Source of the DNA: Asanoa sp. WMMD1127
Lineage (GTDB): Bacteria > Actinomycetota > Actinomycetes > Mycobacteriales > Micromonosporaceae
Length of the DNA stretch: 64,000 bases
Assembly: GCF_029626225.1 (NCBI RefSeq)
Contig: NZ_JARUBP010000001.1
Location: 1,612,001-1,676,000, forward strand
Direction of reading: 5' to 3'
Shown: positions 7,840 through 17,684 of the stretch, one piece after another
Numbering within the stretch: position 1 is the stretch's first letter
Layout of the letters: the number at the start of each line of letters is the position of its first letter
The notes under the pieces: model-generated
The model's input: the letters and a program-made list of their open reading frames with translations, nothing else
Told to the model about the DNA's origin: nothing
The model's database searches: none
Program-made: the position numbers and the translations under genes

Positions 7840-10395
7840 ATGCGGGTTCGCAGCACAGTGCTGCTCGCCGCCGGCACGTTGTTGGTGGTCGGCCTACCGG
7901 CCGGCACCGCGACGGCCGCCGCACCGACGGACACCATCCACGTGTCCAAGACCTGCGCCAGCGGAGCCGACGGATCCGAGCAGGCGCCGTACTGCTCCAT
8001 CGCGGCGGCCGCCGCGGTCGTCCAGCCCGGACAGACCATCTTCGTGGGTCCGGGCAACTACCAGGAGTCGGTCTCCCTGCCCTCGGGCGAACCCGGCAAG
8101 CCCGTCACGGTCAAGGGATACCGGGGCCCGCTCGGCCAGGTCGCCGTCCAGCCCGGCGGCGTGCAGACCCCGTTGGTCCTGTCGGGGGCGCACGACATCG
8201 TCATCGACACGATCCGCCTCTCCGGGACCACCAAGTCCGCGGCCGTCATCGAGAACTCGAGCGACATCACGGTGACGAACGGCTCGGTCGCGGCGGCCTA
8301 CGCACCGGGCATCGACATCAAGGGCGCCTCGCGGCGGGTCACGGTCAGCGGGACGGCCGCGGCGGTTCGCGGGTCGTTCGTCAGCGTCGGCTCCGGCGTC
8401 ACGGACACTCTCATCACCGGCAACAGCGTCCAGGAGGCCAGTGCCTACCAGATGCCCAACGCTGCCGCGATCACAGTGGTCGACGCGCCGCGGACGACGG
8501 TCACGAGCAACACGATCGTCACCGACTGCCTGGTCGGGGTCGCGGTCTCCGGAGAGTCGGCGGGTTTCGCCCTCCACAACACGATCGTCCGTACTCGCTT
8601 CCTCGGCGCCCTGAGCTGTGGCGAGTCGTCCCCGAACTCCGCCGGCACGCCGGCGATCACTGTGGACGGTGCCGCGGCGGCGGACGGCCGGTTCGACTAC
8701 AACATCGTCGATCCGCTGGCCGGCGTCCCGGCCTACTCGTGGAGCGGCACGAGCTATCCGGCCCCGGCCGAGCTCAACGCGGCCACCGGGCAGGGGGCGC
8801 ACGACATCCGCGGCGACGCCCAGCTCAGCACGGCGAACCCGCAGCTGGACGGATACAGCCTGATGCCCGGCTCGCCCGCCATCGACTCGGCCTGGGTCGA
8901 CGCGCCCGGCCAGCCCAAGACCGATCTGCGCGGCAACGCGCACGCCGACAAGCCCGACCGGCCGAACAGCGGCGGCGGGTACGTGGATCGGGGCGCCACC
9001 GAGTTCGTGCCCACGCCGATCTACACCGCCACGTTGACCCGGGTCCGCGGCGGCGGGCCGCTGGACGCCACCGCGACGGTCACTGCCAGGTTCCCATGGA
9101 CCGTGGACGGGCCGATCGGCTCGTACGCGTTCTCGGCCGAAGGCAAGCCCCAGGTCGCCAACCGCACCGGCACGCTGCCGGTCACCTTCGCACGCGCCGG
9201 CCGGTCGTGCGTCGACGTGTACGGCGACCTGGACAACTACCGTTCCGGATACCCGGTCTACTCCGCCTCGCCGTGCACGATGCTGGGCGCCGCCTTCACC
9301 GCGGTGACGCCGCAACGGGTGCTCAACACCCGCGAGGGCGTGGGCGTGCCGCGCACGACGCCGCTCAACCCGCACGAGGAGATCGAGCTGCCGTTGCCGG
9401 CTCCGGCGGCCGACAGCAGCGCCGTGGTGCTCAACGTGACCGTGGCCAACCCGACCACGAACGGCTACCTCAAGGTCTACCCCGGTGATCAGTCGGAGCC
9501 CAACGCGTCGAACATCAACTTCGCGGCCAACCAGACGATCCCGAACCTGGTGACCGTCCCGGTGGCCAACGGCCGGGTCAAAATCAAGAACGGCAGCGCC
9601 GGCACGGTGAACGTGTTCGCCGACCTGGCCGGCTACTACGGCGGCACCGGTCTCGGCCTGCGCGCGGACTCGCCGGTCCGGGTGCTCGACACCCGCTACG
9701 GAGTCGGCACCTCGGCCTCCGGTCCGCTCGGGCCGATGGGCCGGGTCACCGTCGACCTGGCCGGCCGGCTCCCGGCCGGCACCACCGCCGTGGCGCTCAA
9801 CGTCGCCGTCACCAAGCCGACCGCCGGCGGCCACCTGACCACGTTCCCACCCGGCGGCGCCGTCCCCGGGACGTCGAACCTCAACTTCGTGACGGGTCAG
9901 ACCGCGAACAACATGGTCATCGCCCCGGTCGTCAACGGCAAAATCGCCTTCGCGTACGGCGGCAGCGGCGAGATCCATGTCTTGGCCGACCTGATCGGTT
10001 GGTTCGCGCCCGGCATCGCCGACACCTACCTGCCCCGCGCGCCGCGGCGGATCATCGACACCCGAGCGTCGGGCTACCAGCCCATCGGACCGGGCCAGGC
10101 GATCGAGGTCTGGACCTACGACAACGAGTGCCTCGCACCCAGCTGCGCGCGCACTGCGGTCGTGGCCAACCTGACCGTGACCGGCACCCAGTCGGCGGGC
10201 TACCTGACCGTGTATCCGAGTGGCCAACCTCGCCCGGCCGCATCGGTCATCAACTTCAACGCGAACGAAACCATCGCGAACCAGATCACGGTAGGCCTTC
10301 GCGACGACTCGTTCATGATCTACAACAGCAGCGCCAAGCCGGTGCACGTGGTGGTCGACCAGGCCGGGCTCTACCTGGCGCCGCCGCCCGCCTGA
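7840..10395 (+). CDS. Secreted beta-helix protein with three RVLDTR repeats (copy 2)
   Basis: A tandem paralogue of the preceding gene, also exactly 851 aa and only 15 bp downstream. Signal peptide, beta-helix region and three RVLDTR-type repeats match domain for domain, including NPTTNGYLKVYPGD and IKNGSAGTV. The leader and first codons are also nearly identical (GAGCGAACATGCGGGTTCGC), showing that the duplication included the ribosome binding site. It is probably co-transcribed with copy 1 and ends at a strong hairpin terminator. Function is unknown but secreted and probably glycan-directed, given the neighbouring glycanase operon. Confidence 0.8.
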   Translation: MRVRSTVLLAAGTLLVVGLPAGTATAAAPTDTIHVSKTCASGADGSEQAPYCSIAAAAAVVQPGQTIFVGPGNYQESVSLPSGEPGKPVTVKGYRGPLGQVAVQPGGVQTPLVLSGAHDIVIDTIRLSGTTKSAAVIENSSDITVTNGSVAAAYAPGIDIKGASRRVTVSGTAAAVRGSFVSVGSGVTDTLITGNSVQEASAYQMPNAAAITVVDAPRTTVTSNTIVTDCLVGVAVSGESAGFALHNTIVRTRFLGALSCGESSPNSAGTPAITVDGAAAADGRFDYNIVDPLAGVPAYSWSGTSYPAPAELNAATGQGAHDIRGDAQLSTANPQLDGYSLMPGSPAIDSAWVDAPGQPKTDLRGNAHADKPDRPNSGGGYVDRGATEFVPTPIYTATLTRVRGGGPLDATATVTARFPWTVDGPIGSYAFSAEGKPQVANRTGTLPVTFARAGRSCVDVYGDLDNYRSGYPVYSASPCTMLGAAFTAVTPQRVLNTREGVGVPRTTPLNPHEEIELPLPAPAADSSAVVLNVTVANPTTNGYLKVYPGDQSEPNASNINFAANQTIPNLVTVPVANGRVKIKNGSAGTVNVFADLAGYYGGTGLGLRADSPVRVLDTRYGVGTSASGPLGPMGRVTVDLAGRLPAGTTAVALNVAVTKPTAGGHLTTFPPGGAVPGTSNLNFVTGQTANNMVIAPVVNGKIAFAYGGSGEIHVLADLIGWFAPGIADTYLPRAPRRIIDTRASGYQPIGPGQAIEVWTYDNECLAPSCARTAVVANLTVTGTQSAGYLTVYPSGQPRPAASVINFNANETIANQITVGLRDDSFMIYNSSAKPVHVVVDQAGLYLAPPPA

Positions 10396-10403
10396 GACGG
10401 AAG

Positions 10404-10431
10404 GGCGGGCCCCGCAAGAGCGGGGCCCGCC
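10404..10431. terminator. Strong hairpin terminator between convergent operons
   Basis: An 11-bp perfect stem (GGCGGGCCCCG at 10404-10414 with CGGGGCCCGCC at 10421-10431), extendable by one more C-G pair around an AAGA loop. It lies 8 bp after the beta-helix gene and 13 bp before the stop of the convergent glycosidase, so it can serve both strands. There is no T-tract, as is usual in high-GC actinomycetes. Confidence 0.8.
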
Positions 10432-10444
10432 ACCCGGGCGCGGC

Positions 10445-13400
10445 CTAGCCGAAGGCCTTCACCTCGAGCAGCCCGACCGAGCCCGCGCCGCTCTGCAGCG
10501 CCACGCGCAGCCGGGTCGTGGTCACCGCGCCGAACGTCACCGCGTTGTACTGGTTCAGCGCGACCGGATAGCCGCTCGCGGACGGAACGTTCACATGGGA
10601 ACTGCCGTTCCAGTACTGCAGCGTCCACGACGCCGGCAGGCGTACGCCGCCGTTGTCGTCGAAGAAGTAGACCTGGGCCGACCGCAGCGTCTGCGCCGCC
10701 GGCCAGGTCAGCTCCGCCCACTGGGCACCCTGGTTGGGCCACGTTCCCCAGCGCGGATTGACGGTGTCGTTCGACGACGGCGGGTCGATGCCGTCGTTGA
10801 TCGCCGCCACGCTCTCCCACGACGACGTGTAGGAAGCCGACGGCGTCGCCGACACCGCCAGGTTGCCACCCGGAACCGGGTTGCCACCGCGGTTGTAGAG
10901 CTTCAACTCCGTCAACCCCGTCTTCGCCGATCCCGACGGCTGGGTGAACACCACCCGCAGCCGCGTCGTCGACACCGGTGTGAAGTTCACCTTGTTGTAG
11001 TTGGACTGCGGCGTCCCCGGCGTCCGCACCTGGTTGCCGGCGGCCACGAAGGCGCTGCCGTTCCAGTACTGCACGGTGTAGGACGACGGCGGCCGGTAGC
11101 GGTTCGTCGCCCGGTCGTTGCGGAAGTAGATCCGCGCCTCGTCGACGGACCGCGCCGTGCCGAAGTTGACCTCGTACCAGTCCGTGCTGTTCGGGCTCCC
11201 GTAGGAACCCCACAGCGGCGAGTTGGTCGGGAACCCGTCCACCGCCGCCCCGGTCGAGGTGCCCGACGCCGTGTAGGACGCCGACGTCGACGCGCCCGCG
11301 GCCAGGTTCGGCAGGGACGAGGTCAGGTCGACGCCCGCCTTGGCCGCGACGTCGACCATGCGCGCGCTGGTGAGGCTGACGTTCTGCGGCGCCTGGAGGC
11401 CGGCGAACGACGTGCTGAAGCTGACCACGCCGGCTCCCGACGGGAACGTGACGGATCCGTTGCCCGGGTTGTAGACCAGCCTGGTGAGCCGGTCGACGGT
11501 GGCCACCCGGGTGCCGTTGAGGAAGATGGAATAGCCCTGCGGCACGCCGCTGTAGCGGGTCACGCCGTCGGCCGGGTCGTCCCAGACGATCGACAGGTTG
11601 GCGTTGCGGTAGCGGAGGTTGTTGACCGCGAAGTGCGTCCACCCGATGTTGATCGGCGACAGCTCGATCTGGGTGTCGGTCCGCGGCCGCAGACCGGCGA
11701 CGTCCTCGATGACGGTCCAGTTGCTGCTGCCCAGAATGTTGTGGTGGATCCAGGACCGGTAGGTGATGCTGCTGCCGTTCCAGTCGGCCCAGAACTCGTT
11801 GGCGTCCGGGTAGCGGGTGTCGCCGTTGATGTACTGCGCCCAGGCGTTCCAGTAGAGCAGCTTCTTGTAGTCCTCGGCCGTCATCCACGAGTTCGGGTAG
11901 TTGCGCAGCGCCGACGAGTAGAGCCGGAACTGCACCGTCGAGTTGATCGTCGAGAAGTTGTTGCTCCCGGGCTCCCCGGCCGCCGCGGCAGCCGCCTTGT
12001 CACGCTGGTTGGCGGTGTAGAACGGGAAGATCGGGTACTCCGCCGGGTCCGCGAACAGCCGCAGCGCCTCGCGATACTGCGCGGTGTTGGGCATCAGACC
12101 CACGGAGTACGGGTAGTAGTTGTTGATTTCCTTCCACGGCACGAACGCGTTCGTGCTGACGTGCTTGTGCTCGAGCAGCTGCCGCGACGGGTTCCACAGC
12201 GTGTTGACGACACCGTTGCGAATCCGGTCGGCCAGCGTCTGCAGCTCGCTCGCCTTGGCCGTGTTGCCGAGCAGCGCATAGGCCTGCTGCGCGGCGACGG
12301 CGCCCGCCCACACGTAGGCCGTCTCGGCCCGGTCGAGGTTGCCGGCCCGCCAGTGGAACGACACCGCGTCGGCGTCGTTGCCGGTCATCGCGCCCCAGTC
12401 GTACTCGATGACGCCGTTGTTGTTGGTGTCGTAGGTCGCCAACTGGCCCTTGGCGTCGCCTTCGGCATAGCGCGCTAGGTTCTGCAGCAGCCCCGGTTGT
12501 CCACCGTGGATCTGGTAGGCCTTCCACGCCGCCTCCGACACATACTGCGTGTAGGAGTTCGACCAGTTCTCGGGGTCACCCGGGTTGTCGACGAACCGGC
12601 CGTTGGCGGAATACTGCCCGATCGCCAGCCAGGGCCCGTAGGAGTACTCCGGCGACCGCAGGTACTTCAGGTCGTCGATGTGCATCGGCTGGGTCAGCAC
12701 GATCGCGTTGTTGTAACCGGTGACCCCTTCGATCGACTGCGGGAACTGGAAGTCCTGCCCGGGAATGTCGACGTCGAGGTAGTTGAAGCGCATCAGCCAC
12801 CAGCGGTAGTAGATGTTCTTCTCGATGGCCGCGTCCGGAACGTCGATGTAGGGCAGGTTCTGCGCCCACCACAGGTTGTAGGCCCGCACATGGGTCGCGA
12901 ACGCGCTCGCCGGCGTGAGGCCGCGGTAGCTGTTGTATTCCGTGAGCGACTGCGGAATCTCGTTGGCCACGAAGCCCAGCTGCACCTTGGTCGTCACGGT
13001 CTGGCCGGCGCCGACCGTGACCGAGCGGTTGAGCCCACCGCTGCTGACCGTGAACCCGTCGCCGGAGAACCGTGGATAGAGGGTTGTCAGGTTGTTCTTC
13101 ACGGCCCGGGTGCCGGTCAGCTCGGACCCGCTGCCGGTCGCCGCGTACGGCGAGACGGCGCGCAACGAGATCGTCGCCGACGCTGTGCCGGTGTTGGCGA
13201 CGTCCATGTTGGTCACCAGCACGTTGTTGTGCGTGATGAACTTCGTGACGGTGATCCGGATCGAACCGCTGGTGTGCACGCTGCGCCAGTAGCTCGGCGC
13301 CTGGAACCGCTGCGCCGGCTGCTCGGTGAACGTGCCGGGCGAGGGCGTGACGGTGTAGGCGCCCTGGCTGCTGATGTTGTCCCAGTAGGCCGCGTTGCCG

Positions 13401-13732
13401 CCGAACCCGATGACCGACGGCGTGTGCGTGTGCATGTAGGCGCCGCGGCCCCGGGTCATCAACCAGCTGCCGGCCGGGTCGTTGCCGGAGCGGCCGAGCA
13501 GCCGGTCCATCCAGAAGTCGGTGCCGGAGCTTTCGGCGTCATAGATCGCCTGCATGGTGTTGCCGGTGTTGTAGCTGACGGGCGGCTGCGGTATCGAGCC
13601 GCCGGTGAACGTGGGATAGCCGATGGTCTGCGCGGCCATCGCCGGCCCGCCGCCGGCCACGCTCAGCAGACCGCTGGCGACGACGGCGACGAGCGCCGCC
13701 GCGAGTCGGCGGCGTCGAACACGTAGGGACAT
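10445..13732 (-). CDS. Large secreted MGH1-like (alpha/alpha)6 glycosidase with two discoidin-like domains
   Basis: 1095-aa secreted enzyme with a signal peptide ending ...GGPAMAAQ. The central ~600 residues resemble (alpha/alpha)6-barrel glycoside hydrolases of the MGH1-like group (aromatic-rich helices such as YYRWWLMRFNYLD, acidic motif VIEYDWGAMTGNDADAVSFHW). Two F5/8-type-C-like sugar-binding domains follow; the last (NLAVSATPSASYTSSWES onward) is nearly the same as one on the metalloprotease at 17685-18971. The start is the ATG at 13730-13732 behind a perfect AGGAGGTGAG. It is the last gene of the putative operon. I cannot name its substrate; an arabinan or galactan backbone is an inference from neighbours. 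Confidence 0.78.
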   Translation of the reverse strand: MSLRVRRRRLAAALVAVVASGLLSVAGGGPAMAAQTIGYPTFTGGSIPQPPVSYNTGNTMQAIYDAESSGTDFWMDRLLGRSGNDPAGSWLMTRGRGAYMHTHTPSVIGFGGNAAYWDNISSQGAYTVTPSPGTFTEQPAQRFQAPSYWRSVHTSGSIRITVTKFITHNNVLVTNMDVANTGTASATISLRAVSPYAATGSGSELTGTRAVKNNLTTLYPRFSGDGFTVSSGGLNRSVTVGAGQTVTTKVQLGFVANEIPQSLTEYNSYRGLTPASAFATHVRAYNLWWAQNLPYIDVPDAAIEKNIYYRWWLMRFNYLDVDIPGQDFQFPQSIEGVTGYNNAIVLTQPMHIDDLKYLRSPEYSYGPWLAIGQYSANGRFVDNPGDPENWSNSYTQYVSEAAWKAYQIHGGQPGLLQNLARYAEGDAKGQLATYDTNNNGVIEYDWGAMTGNDADAVSFHWRAGNLDRAETAYVWAGAVAAQQAYALLGNTAKASELQTLADRIRNGVVNTLWNPSRQLLEHKHVSTNAFVPWKEINNYYPYSVGLMPNTAQYREALRLFADPAEYPIFPFYTANQRDKAAAAAAGEPGSNNFSTINSTVQFRLYSSALRNYPNSWMTAEDYKKLLYWNAWAQYINGDTRYPDANEFWADWNGSSITYRSWIHHNILGSSNWTVIEDVAGLRPRTDTQIELSPINIGWTHFAVNNLRYRNANLSIVWDDPADGVTRYSGVPQGYSIFLNGTRVATVDRLTRLVYNPGNGSVTFPSGAGVVSFSTSFAGLQAPQNVSLTSARMVDVAAKAGVDLTSSLPNLAAGASTSASYTASGTSTGAAVDGFPTNSPLWGSYGSPNSTDWYEVNFGTARSVDEARIYFRNDRATNRYRPPSSYTVQYWNGSAFVAAGNQVRTPGTPQSNYNKVNFTPVSTTRLRVVFTQPSGSAKTGLTELKLYNRGGNPVPGGNLAVSATPSASYTSSWESVAAINDGIDPPSSNDTVNPRWGTWPNQGAQWAELTWPAAQTLRSAQVYFFDDNGGVRLPASWTLQYWNGSSHVNVPSASGYPVALNQYNAVTFGAVTTTRLRVALQSGAGSVGLLEVKAFG

Positions 13733-13743
13733 GAGCTCACCTC

Positions 13744-15165
13744 CTAAGCCTGGAACGCTTGCCATTCGAGGACTCCGGTGGAGAAGCCGGCGCGGGATGT
13801 GAAGGACAGCCGCAGCCGGGTGGTGCTGACCGTGCTGAACGTCGTCGAGTTGAACGTGTTGCCGGCCACCCCGCAGGCCGACTGACCGGGCACGGCGACA
13901 TAGGCACTGCCGTTCCAGTACTGCACCTGGCACGACCCCGGCAGGTCGATCCCCTGGTTGTCGTCGAACCAGTAGGTGGCGACCCGATTGACCGACCGGG
14001 CGGACGGCCACTGGTAGTCGATCCATTGCGTGCCCTGCTGCGGCCAGTTCCCGTACACGAGGTTCGACCGGTCCTGGGAGTTGGCCGGTGTCCCGCCGTT
14101 GTTGACGGCGGCCAGCGACTCCCACGAGGAGACGTAGGAGGTCGACGCGGTGGCGCTCGGACCGAGGTTGGTGCCCGAGCCACCGCCACCCGGGTTCGGC
14201 GGCGGTCCGGTGGTCGTCTGCACCACCCGCTGGATCGTGCCGTCGGCGTTGAAGTACATCCGGTCCACCGCCACGGACCGGCGGAAGTTGCCGCCGCCCG
14301 GCGCGTTGGCGTTGTGGTAGACCAGGTACCACTGGCCGTTGAACTCGACCGCGCCGGCGTGGTTGGTGGTCGACGAGACCTGGCCGAGCACAATCCCGCG
14401 GTGGGTCCAGGGTCCCATCGGGTTGGTCGCGGTGGCATAGCGCTGACAGGCGTAGCTCGAGCTCGTGACGCAGCCGTTGGTGTCGTTGGCGGCGTAGATC
14501 ATGTAGTAGAGCCCGTTCCGCTTGAACATGAACGGGGCTTCCCAGTAGTTCGTCAGCCCCTGGGGCGTCACCACCGCGCCGACCGTGTCGACCATGTTGG
14601 CCGCCAGCCGGACCGCCCGCGGCGACCAGTAGCCGCCCCAGTACAGGTAGGCCTGGCCGTCGTCGTCGACGAACACCGTCGGGTCGATGTTGAGCCCCGA
14701 CGAGTTGGCCGTGCTGTCACTGATCAGCGGCCCGCCCTTGGCGTCGGTGAACGGGCCGAGGGGGCTGTCGCCGACCGCGACGCCGATGTTCATCCAGCCG
14801 GCGCCGTTGCCGTTGACTGAGGTGTACCAGTAGTAGCGGCCGTTGCGCGGCTCGACCTCGCTGGCCCAGGCGTCGGCCCCGGCCCACGGGAACGTGCCGA
14901 TGTTCGCGCGCGCGCCGCGGTCGGTCCAGGTCGCGGCGTCGGTCGACGAGAGCACGTGCCACTCGCGCATGACGAAGTTCTGCTGGCTGGTCGAGGCCTC
15001 GTCCCGGCCCGTGTAGACGTACATGGTGTTGCCGACGACCAGCGGCCCCGGGTCGGCGGTGTAGATCGCGGTGATGACCGGATTGGCGGCCTGCGCGGCG
15101 GCGCCGAACAGCACGGCGGCGGCCGCCGTGACGACGGCGCACACCACGGCCAGACGTTGACGCAT
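13744..15165 (-). CDS. Secreted GH43 glycosidase with C-terminal discoidin-like domain
   Basis: 473-aa secreted protein: signal peptide to about residue 26, then a five-bladed GH43 propeller with the expected triad, general base D38 (TADPGP), pKa-modulating D161 (NIDPTVF) and acid E209 (YWEAPF). Residues ~330-473 form an F5/8-type-C-like domain after a Pro/Gly linker. GH43 enzymes act mainly on alpha-L-arabinofuranosides, arabinans, xylosides or galactans; next to two GH127 proteins an arabinofuranosidase or galactan activity is likely. RBS AAGGGGTGAG precedes the ATG. The next gene of the operon starts 11 bp downstream. Confidence 0.85.
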   Translation of the reverse strand: MRQRLAVVCAVVTAAAAVLFGAAAQAANPVITAIYTADPGPLVVGNTMYVYTGRDEASTSQQNFVMREWHVLSSTDAATWTDRGARANIGTFPWAGADAWASEVEPRNGRYYWYTSVNGNGAGWMNIGVAVGDSPLGPFTDAKGGPLISDSTANSSGLNIDPTVFVDDDGQAYLYWGGYWSPRAVRLAANMVDTVGAVVTPQGLTNYWEAPFMFKRNGLYYMIYAANDTNGCVTSSSYACQRYATATNPMGPWTHRGIVLGQVSSTTNHAGAVEFNGQWYLVYHNANAPGGGNFRRSVAVDRMYFNADGTIQRVVQTTTGPPPNPGGGGSGTNLGPSATASTSYVSSWESLAAVNNGGTPANSQDRSNLVYGNWPQQGTQWIDYQWPSARSVNRVATYWFDDNQGIDLPGSCQVQYWNGSAYVAVPGQSACGVAGNTFNSTTFSTVSTTRLRLSFTSRAGFSTGVLEWQAFQA

Positions 15166-15177
15166 GACTCACCCCTT

Positions 15178-17661
15178 CTAGAGACCGGAGGCGTTCAACT
15201 GGGCGATCTCGCCGGCGGACAGCGCGCGGCTGTAGACGCGGAAGCCGTCGACCGCGGCGTTCAGGAAGGGGTCGCCGCTGTACTGCGAGCGCCCGATCCA
15301 GTTCTGCGTGGTCGTGCCGAGGTTCGCCGGCCGAGTGGTGAGCGCGGCGTTGCGCGCCACCTCCACGCCGTTGACCCAGAGGATGCCGAGGTTGCCGGTG
15401 TGGGTGACGGCGACGTGCGTCCACACCCCGGCCGGCAGTGCGGCCGGCGCGTCGATGCGCTGCTCGCCGCCGGCGCCGCCCGCGGTGATGGCGTAGCGGG
15501 CGGTGCCGCTGCCGCTGCGCGGCACCAGGAACATGTTGGTCCCGGTCCCGGTGCCGAAGTCGAACAGCCGGGCCCAGTTGGCCAGCGCGTTGACCCGCAC
15601 CCAGGTGGCGACGGTGAACGCGGTCGCGCCGGCGAGGATGCCGGACGGCAGGCTCACGTACGCGGTCGTGCCGTTGAGGCTCACGGCGTTGCCGATGCGG
15701 CCGGTGGTCCGACCAGCGCTGCCGGCCAGGGTGGCCGTGCGGCCGTTGCCGGTCGCGTCGGCCGCGGTGGTCCCCGACGTCTCGTCGAACGGGTAGTGCG
15801 CGACGAACGCGGGCAGCGGTGGGGTCGAGGTGACGTTCCAGTAGACGGTGTAGCGCCCGCCGTGCGTCTTGTAGAACGGCAGCAGCGTCACCGCGCCGGT
15901 CGAGGCGGAAGCGGTGTACTGCAAGGGCGTGCCGGTCGCGGCCAGCGACGCGGCGTTGAGCGTGGGCAGGCCGCTCAGGTTGGTCGAACCGTACTGGCCG
16001 GCGAGCACGATCGGCCCGTGCTTGACGGCGCGGACGGCGGAGTTGTCAGGTGTGGGCTCGAGCGTCAGCGACATCGGCAGGCTGATGTCGACGGTGTCGC
16101 CGCTCGCCCACGTGCGGTTGATGGCCAGGTAGCTGCCGGGCGTCGGCGAGCCTTGGGGCACGCCGTTGACCCGCACCTGCGCGCCGGACGTCCAGGACGG
16201 GATCCGGACCCGCAGGTCGATCGGGCCGGATCCGGTGATGGTGAGCCGGCTGGTCGGCGCTTCGGGATAGGAGGTCTCTTGGCGGATCGTGATGCCACGG
16301 CCCGGCCACGTCAGCGTCGAAGCGATGAAAAGGTTGACCCAGAGCGTGTTGCCGTTGTGGAAATAGATGCTGTCGCCGTACTTCGTGTTGGTCTCCATGC
16401 CCGTGCCGTGGCAACAGGTGAAGTTGTTGTAGTCGTTGCTGTAGGTCTTGATCCCACCGGCCCGCAGCGGCACGTAGTAGCAGTGGAACCCGTGTGACGA
16501 ACCGGGGTTCTGGGCGCCGAGCAGGTGGTTGTAGAGCGCCTTCTCGTAGAAGTCCATCAGCTCGGCGGCCCGGCCCGGCGACGTGAAGAACAGCTGCCGG
16601 GTCAGCTTCAACATGTTGTACGAGTTGCAGCACTCGCAGGTCGTGTCCGACAGCTCGCTAGCGATCCGGTTGGGCTGCTGGAAGTACTCGCCGTTGGAGT
16701 TGCCGCCGATCGCGTACGAGTGCGCTCTGACGACGAAGTTCCAGAAGTTCGTCGCGATGTCCCGGTAGCGGGTCGTGCCGGTCGCGTGGAACCCACGGAT
16801 CGCCGCGAGCGCCTTGGGGATCTGGGTGTTGGCGTGGAACCCGGCGAGCGCGTCGGTTCCGGCGGCCAGCGGGTCGAAGATCTGCGCGTGGTCGAAGTAC
16901 TGCGCGGTCGTGAGGTGCGCGGCGTTCTCGCCGTACTGGTAGAGGTTGTAGAGGGTCTCGCCGACGCCGCCGAACTCGGTGCGCAGCATGGCCTGTCGCT
17001 GCGCATAGGTCAACCGGCTGTTGCGGAACTGCACCCACGCGGCCTTGCGGTTGAGGATCGTGAGGGCCTGGGCGTTGCCAGCCAGCAGGTGCATGTCGAG
17101 CAGGCCAGCCATGATCTTGTGCAGTGTGTAGTAGGGCGCCCACACGGTCTGCCCGGTCTCCACCCGGTCGATGAAGCACTCCGGGTACGCCGAGAGGTAG
17201 CCGGCGTTGAACCCGCGCGCGGCCGCCCGGTCCTGGCACAGCCCGAGCTGCGTGACGATGTAGTCGCCCTTGGTCTTGTAGGAGGTGTCACCGGTGCTGG
17301 CGTAGGCCTGGGCCAGCGCGCTCAGCACGTGGCCGATGGAGTGGCCGCGCAGCTCGGTCGTCGGCGACTCCCAGCCGCCGCACGGCGTCGCCGACGAGGC
17401 GAGACCGGCGTTAACGCGGAACATGTGCAGCAGTCGGTCGGCGTCCAGAAAGGACAGGTAGGCCATGGTGCGGCCGGCGTTGGCCTGGAATGGCCCGGCG
17501 AGCAGCCGGACGGCGGTCAGCGGGAACGCGTACGCCGAGACACCGGTGTCCGGGCGGGCGGCTGACACGGAGGTGGACAGGGCGGTGGCAGCGGTGGTAG
17601 CCACCGCCGTCGCCGCGCCGGCCTTGAGGACGGTCCGGCGCGACAGCGGGGGTCTGTGCAT
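15178..17661 (-). CDS. Tat-exported GH127 beta-L-arabinofuranosidase with C-terminal LamG domain
   Basis: 827-aa protein with a twin-arginine signal (SRRTVLKAG). The DUF1680/GH127 catalytic region covers ~60-620. Its metal/nucleophile set is visible: E343 and C345 (CECCNSYNMLKL) and the pair C416-C417 (FTCCHGTG), matching Glu338/Cys340 and the Cys417-Cys418 pair known from Bifidobacterium HypBA1, where the first Cys of the pair is the nucleophile and zinc is bound. A LamG-like jelly roll (HYPFDETSG to the C-terminus) probably binds sugar. Start ATG at 17659-17661 with AAAGGTG upstream; the longer frame is not used. It likely removes beta-L-arabinofuranose outside the cell. Confidence 0.87.
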   Translation of the reverse strand: MHRPPLSRRTVLKAGAATAVATTAATALSTSVSAARPDTGVSAYAFPLTAVRLLAGPFQANAGRTMAYLSFLDADRLLHMFRVNAGLASSATPCGGWESPTTELRGHSIGHVLSALAQAYASTGDTSYKTKGDYIVTQLGLCQDRAAARGFNAGYLSAYPECFIDRVETGQTVWAPYYTLHKIMAGLLDMHLLAGNAQALTILNRKAAWVQFRNSRLTYAQRQAMLRTEFGGVGETLYNLYQYGENAAHLTTAQYFDHAQIFDPLAAGTDALAGFHANTQIPKALAAIRGFHATGTTRYRDIATNFWNFVVRAHSYAIGGNSNGEYFQQPNRIASELSDTTCECCNSYNMLKLTRQLFFTSPGRAAELMDFYEKALYNHLLGAQNPGSSHGFHCYYVPLRAGGIKTYSNDYNNFTCCHGTGMETNTKYGDSIYFHNGNTLWVNLFIASTLTWPGRGITIRQETSYPEAPTSRLTITGSGPIDLRVRIPSWTSGAQVRVNGVPQGSPTPGSYLAINRTWASGDTVDISLPMSLTLEPTPDNSAVRAVKHGPIVLAGQYGSTNLSGLPTLNAASLAATGTPLQYTASASTGAVTLLPFYKTHGGRYTVYWNVTSTPPLPAFVAHYPFDETSGTTAADATGNGRTATLAGSAGRTTGRIGNAVSLNGTTAYVSLPSGILAGATAFTVATWVRVNALANWARLFDFGTGTGTNMFLVPRSGSGTARYAITAGGAGGEQRIDAPAALPAGVWTHVAVTHTGNLGILWVNGVEVARNAALTTRPANLGTTTQNWIGRSQYSGDPFLNAAVDGFRVYSRALSAGEIAQLNASGL

Positions 17662-17684
17662 GCGCAGCACCTTTCGCCTGGGGG

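Noticed and set aside
6060-9488. 1142-aa open frame in another reading frame over both beta-helix genes.
   Set aside because: Out of frame with the two signal-peptide-led proteins, Arg/Gln-rich and without a start signal; an artefact of high GC.
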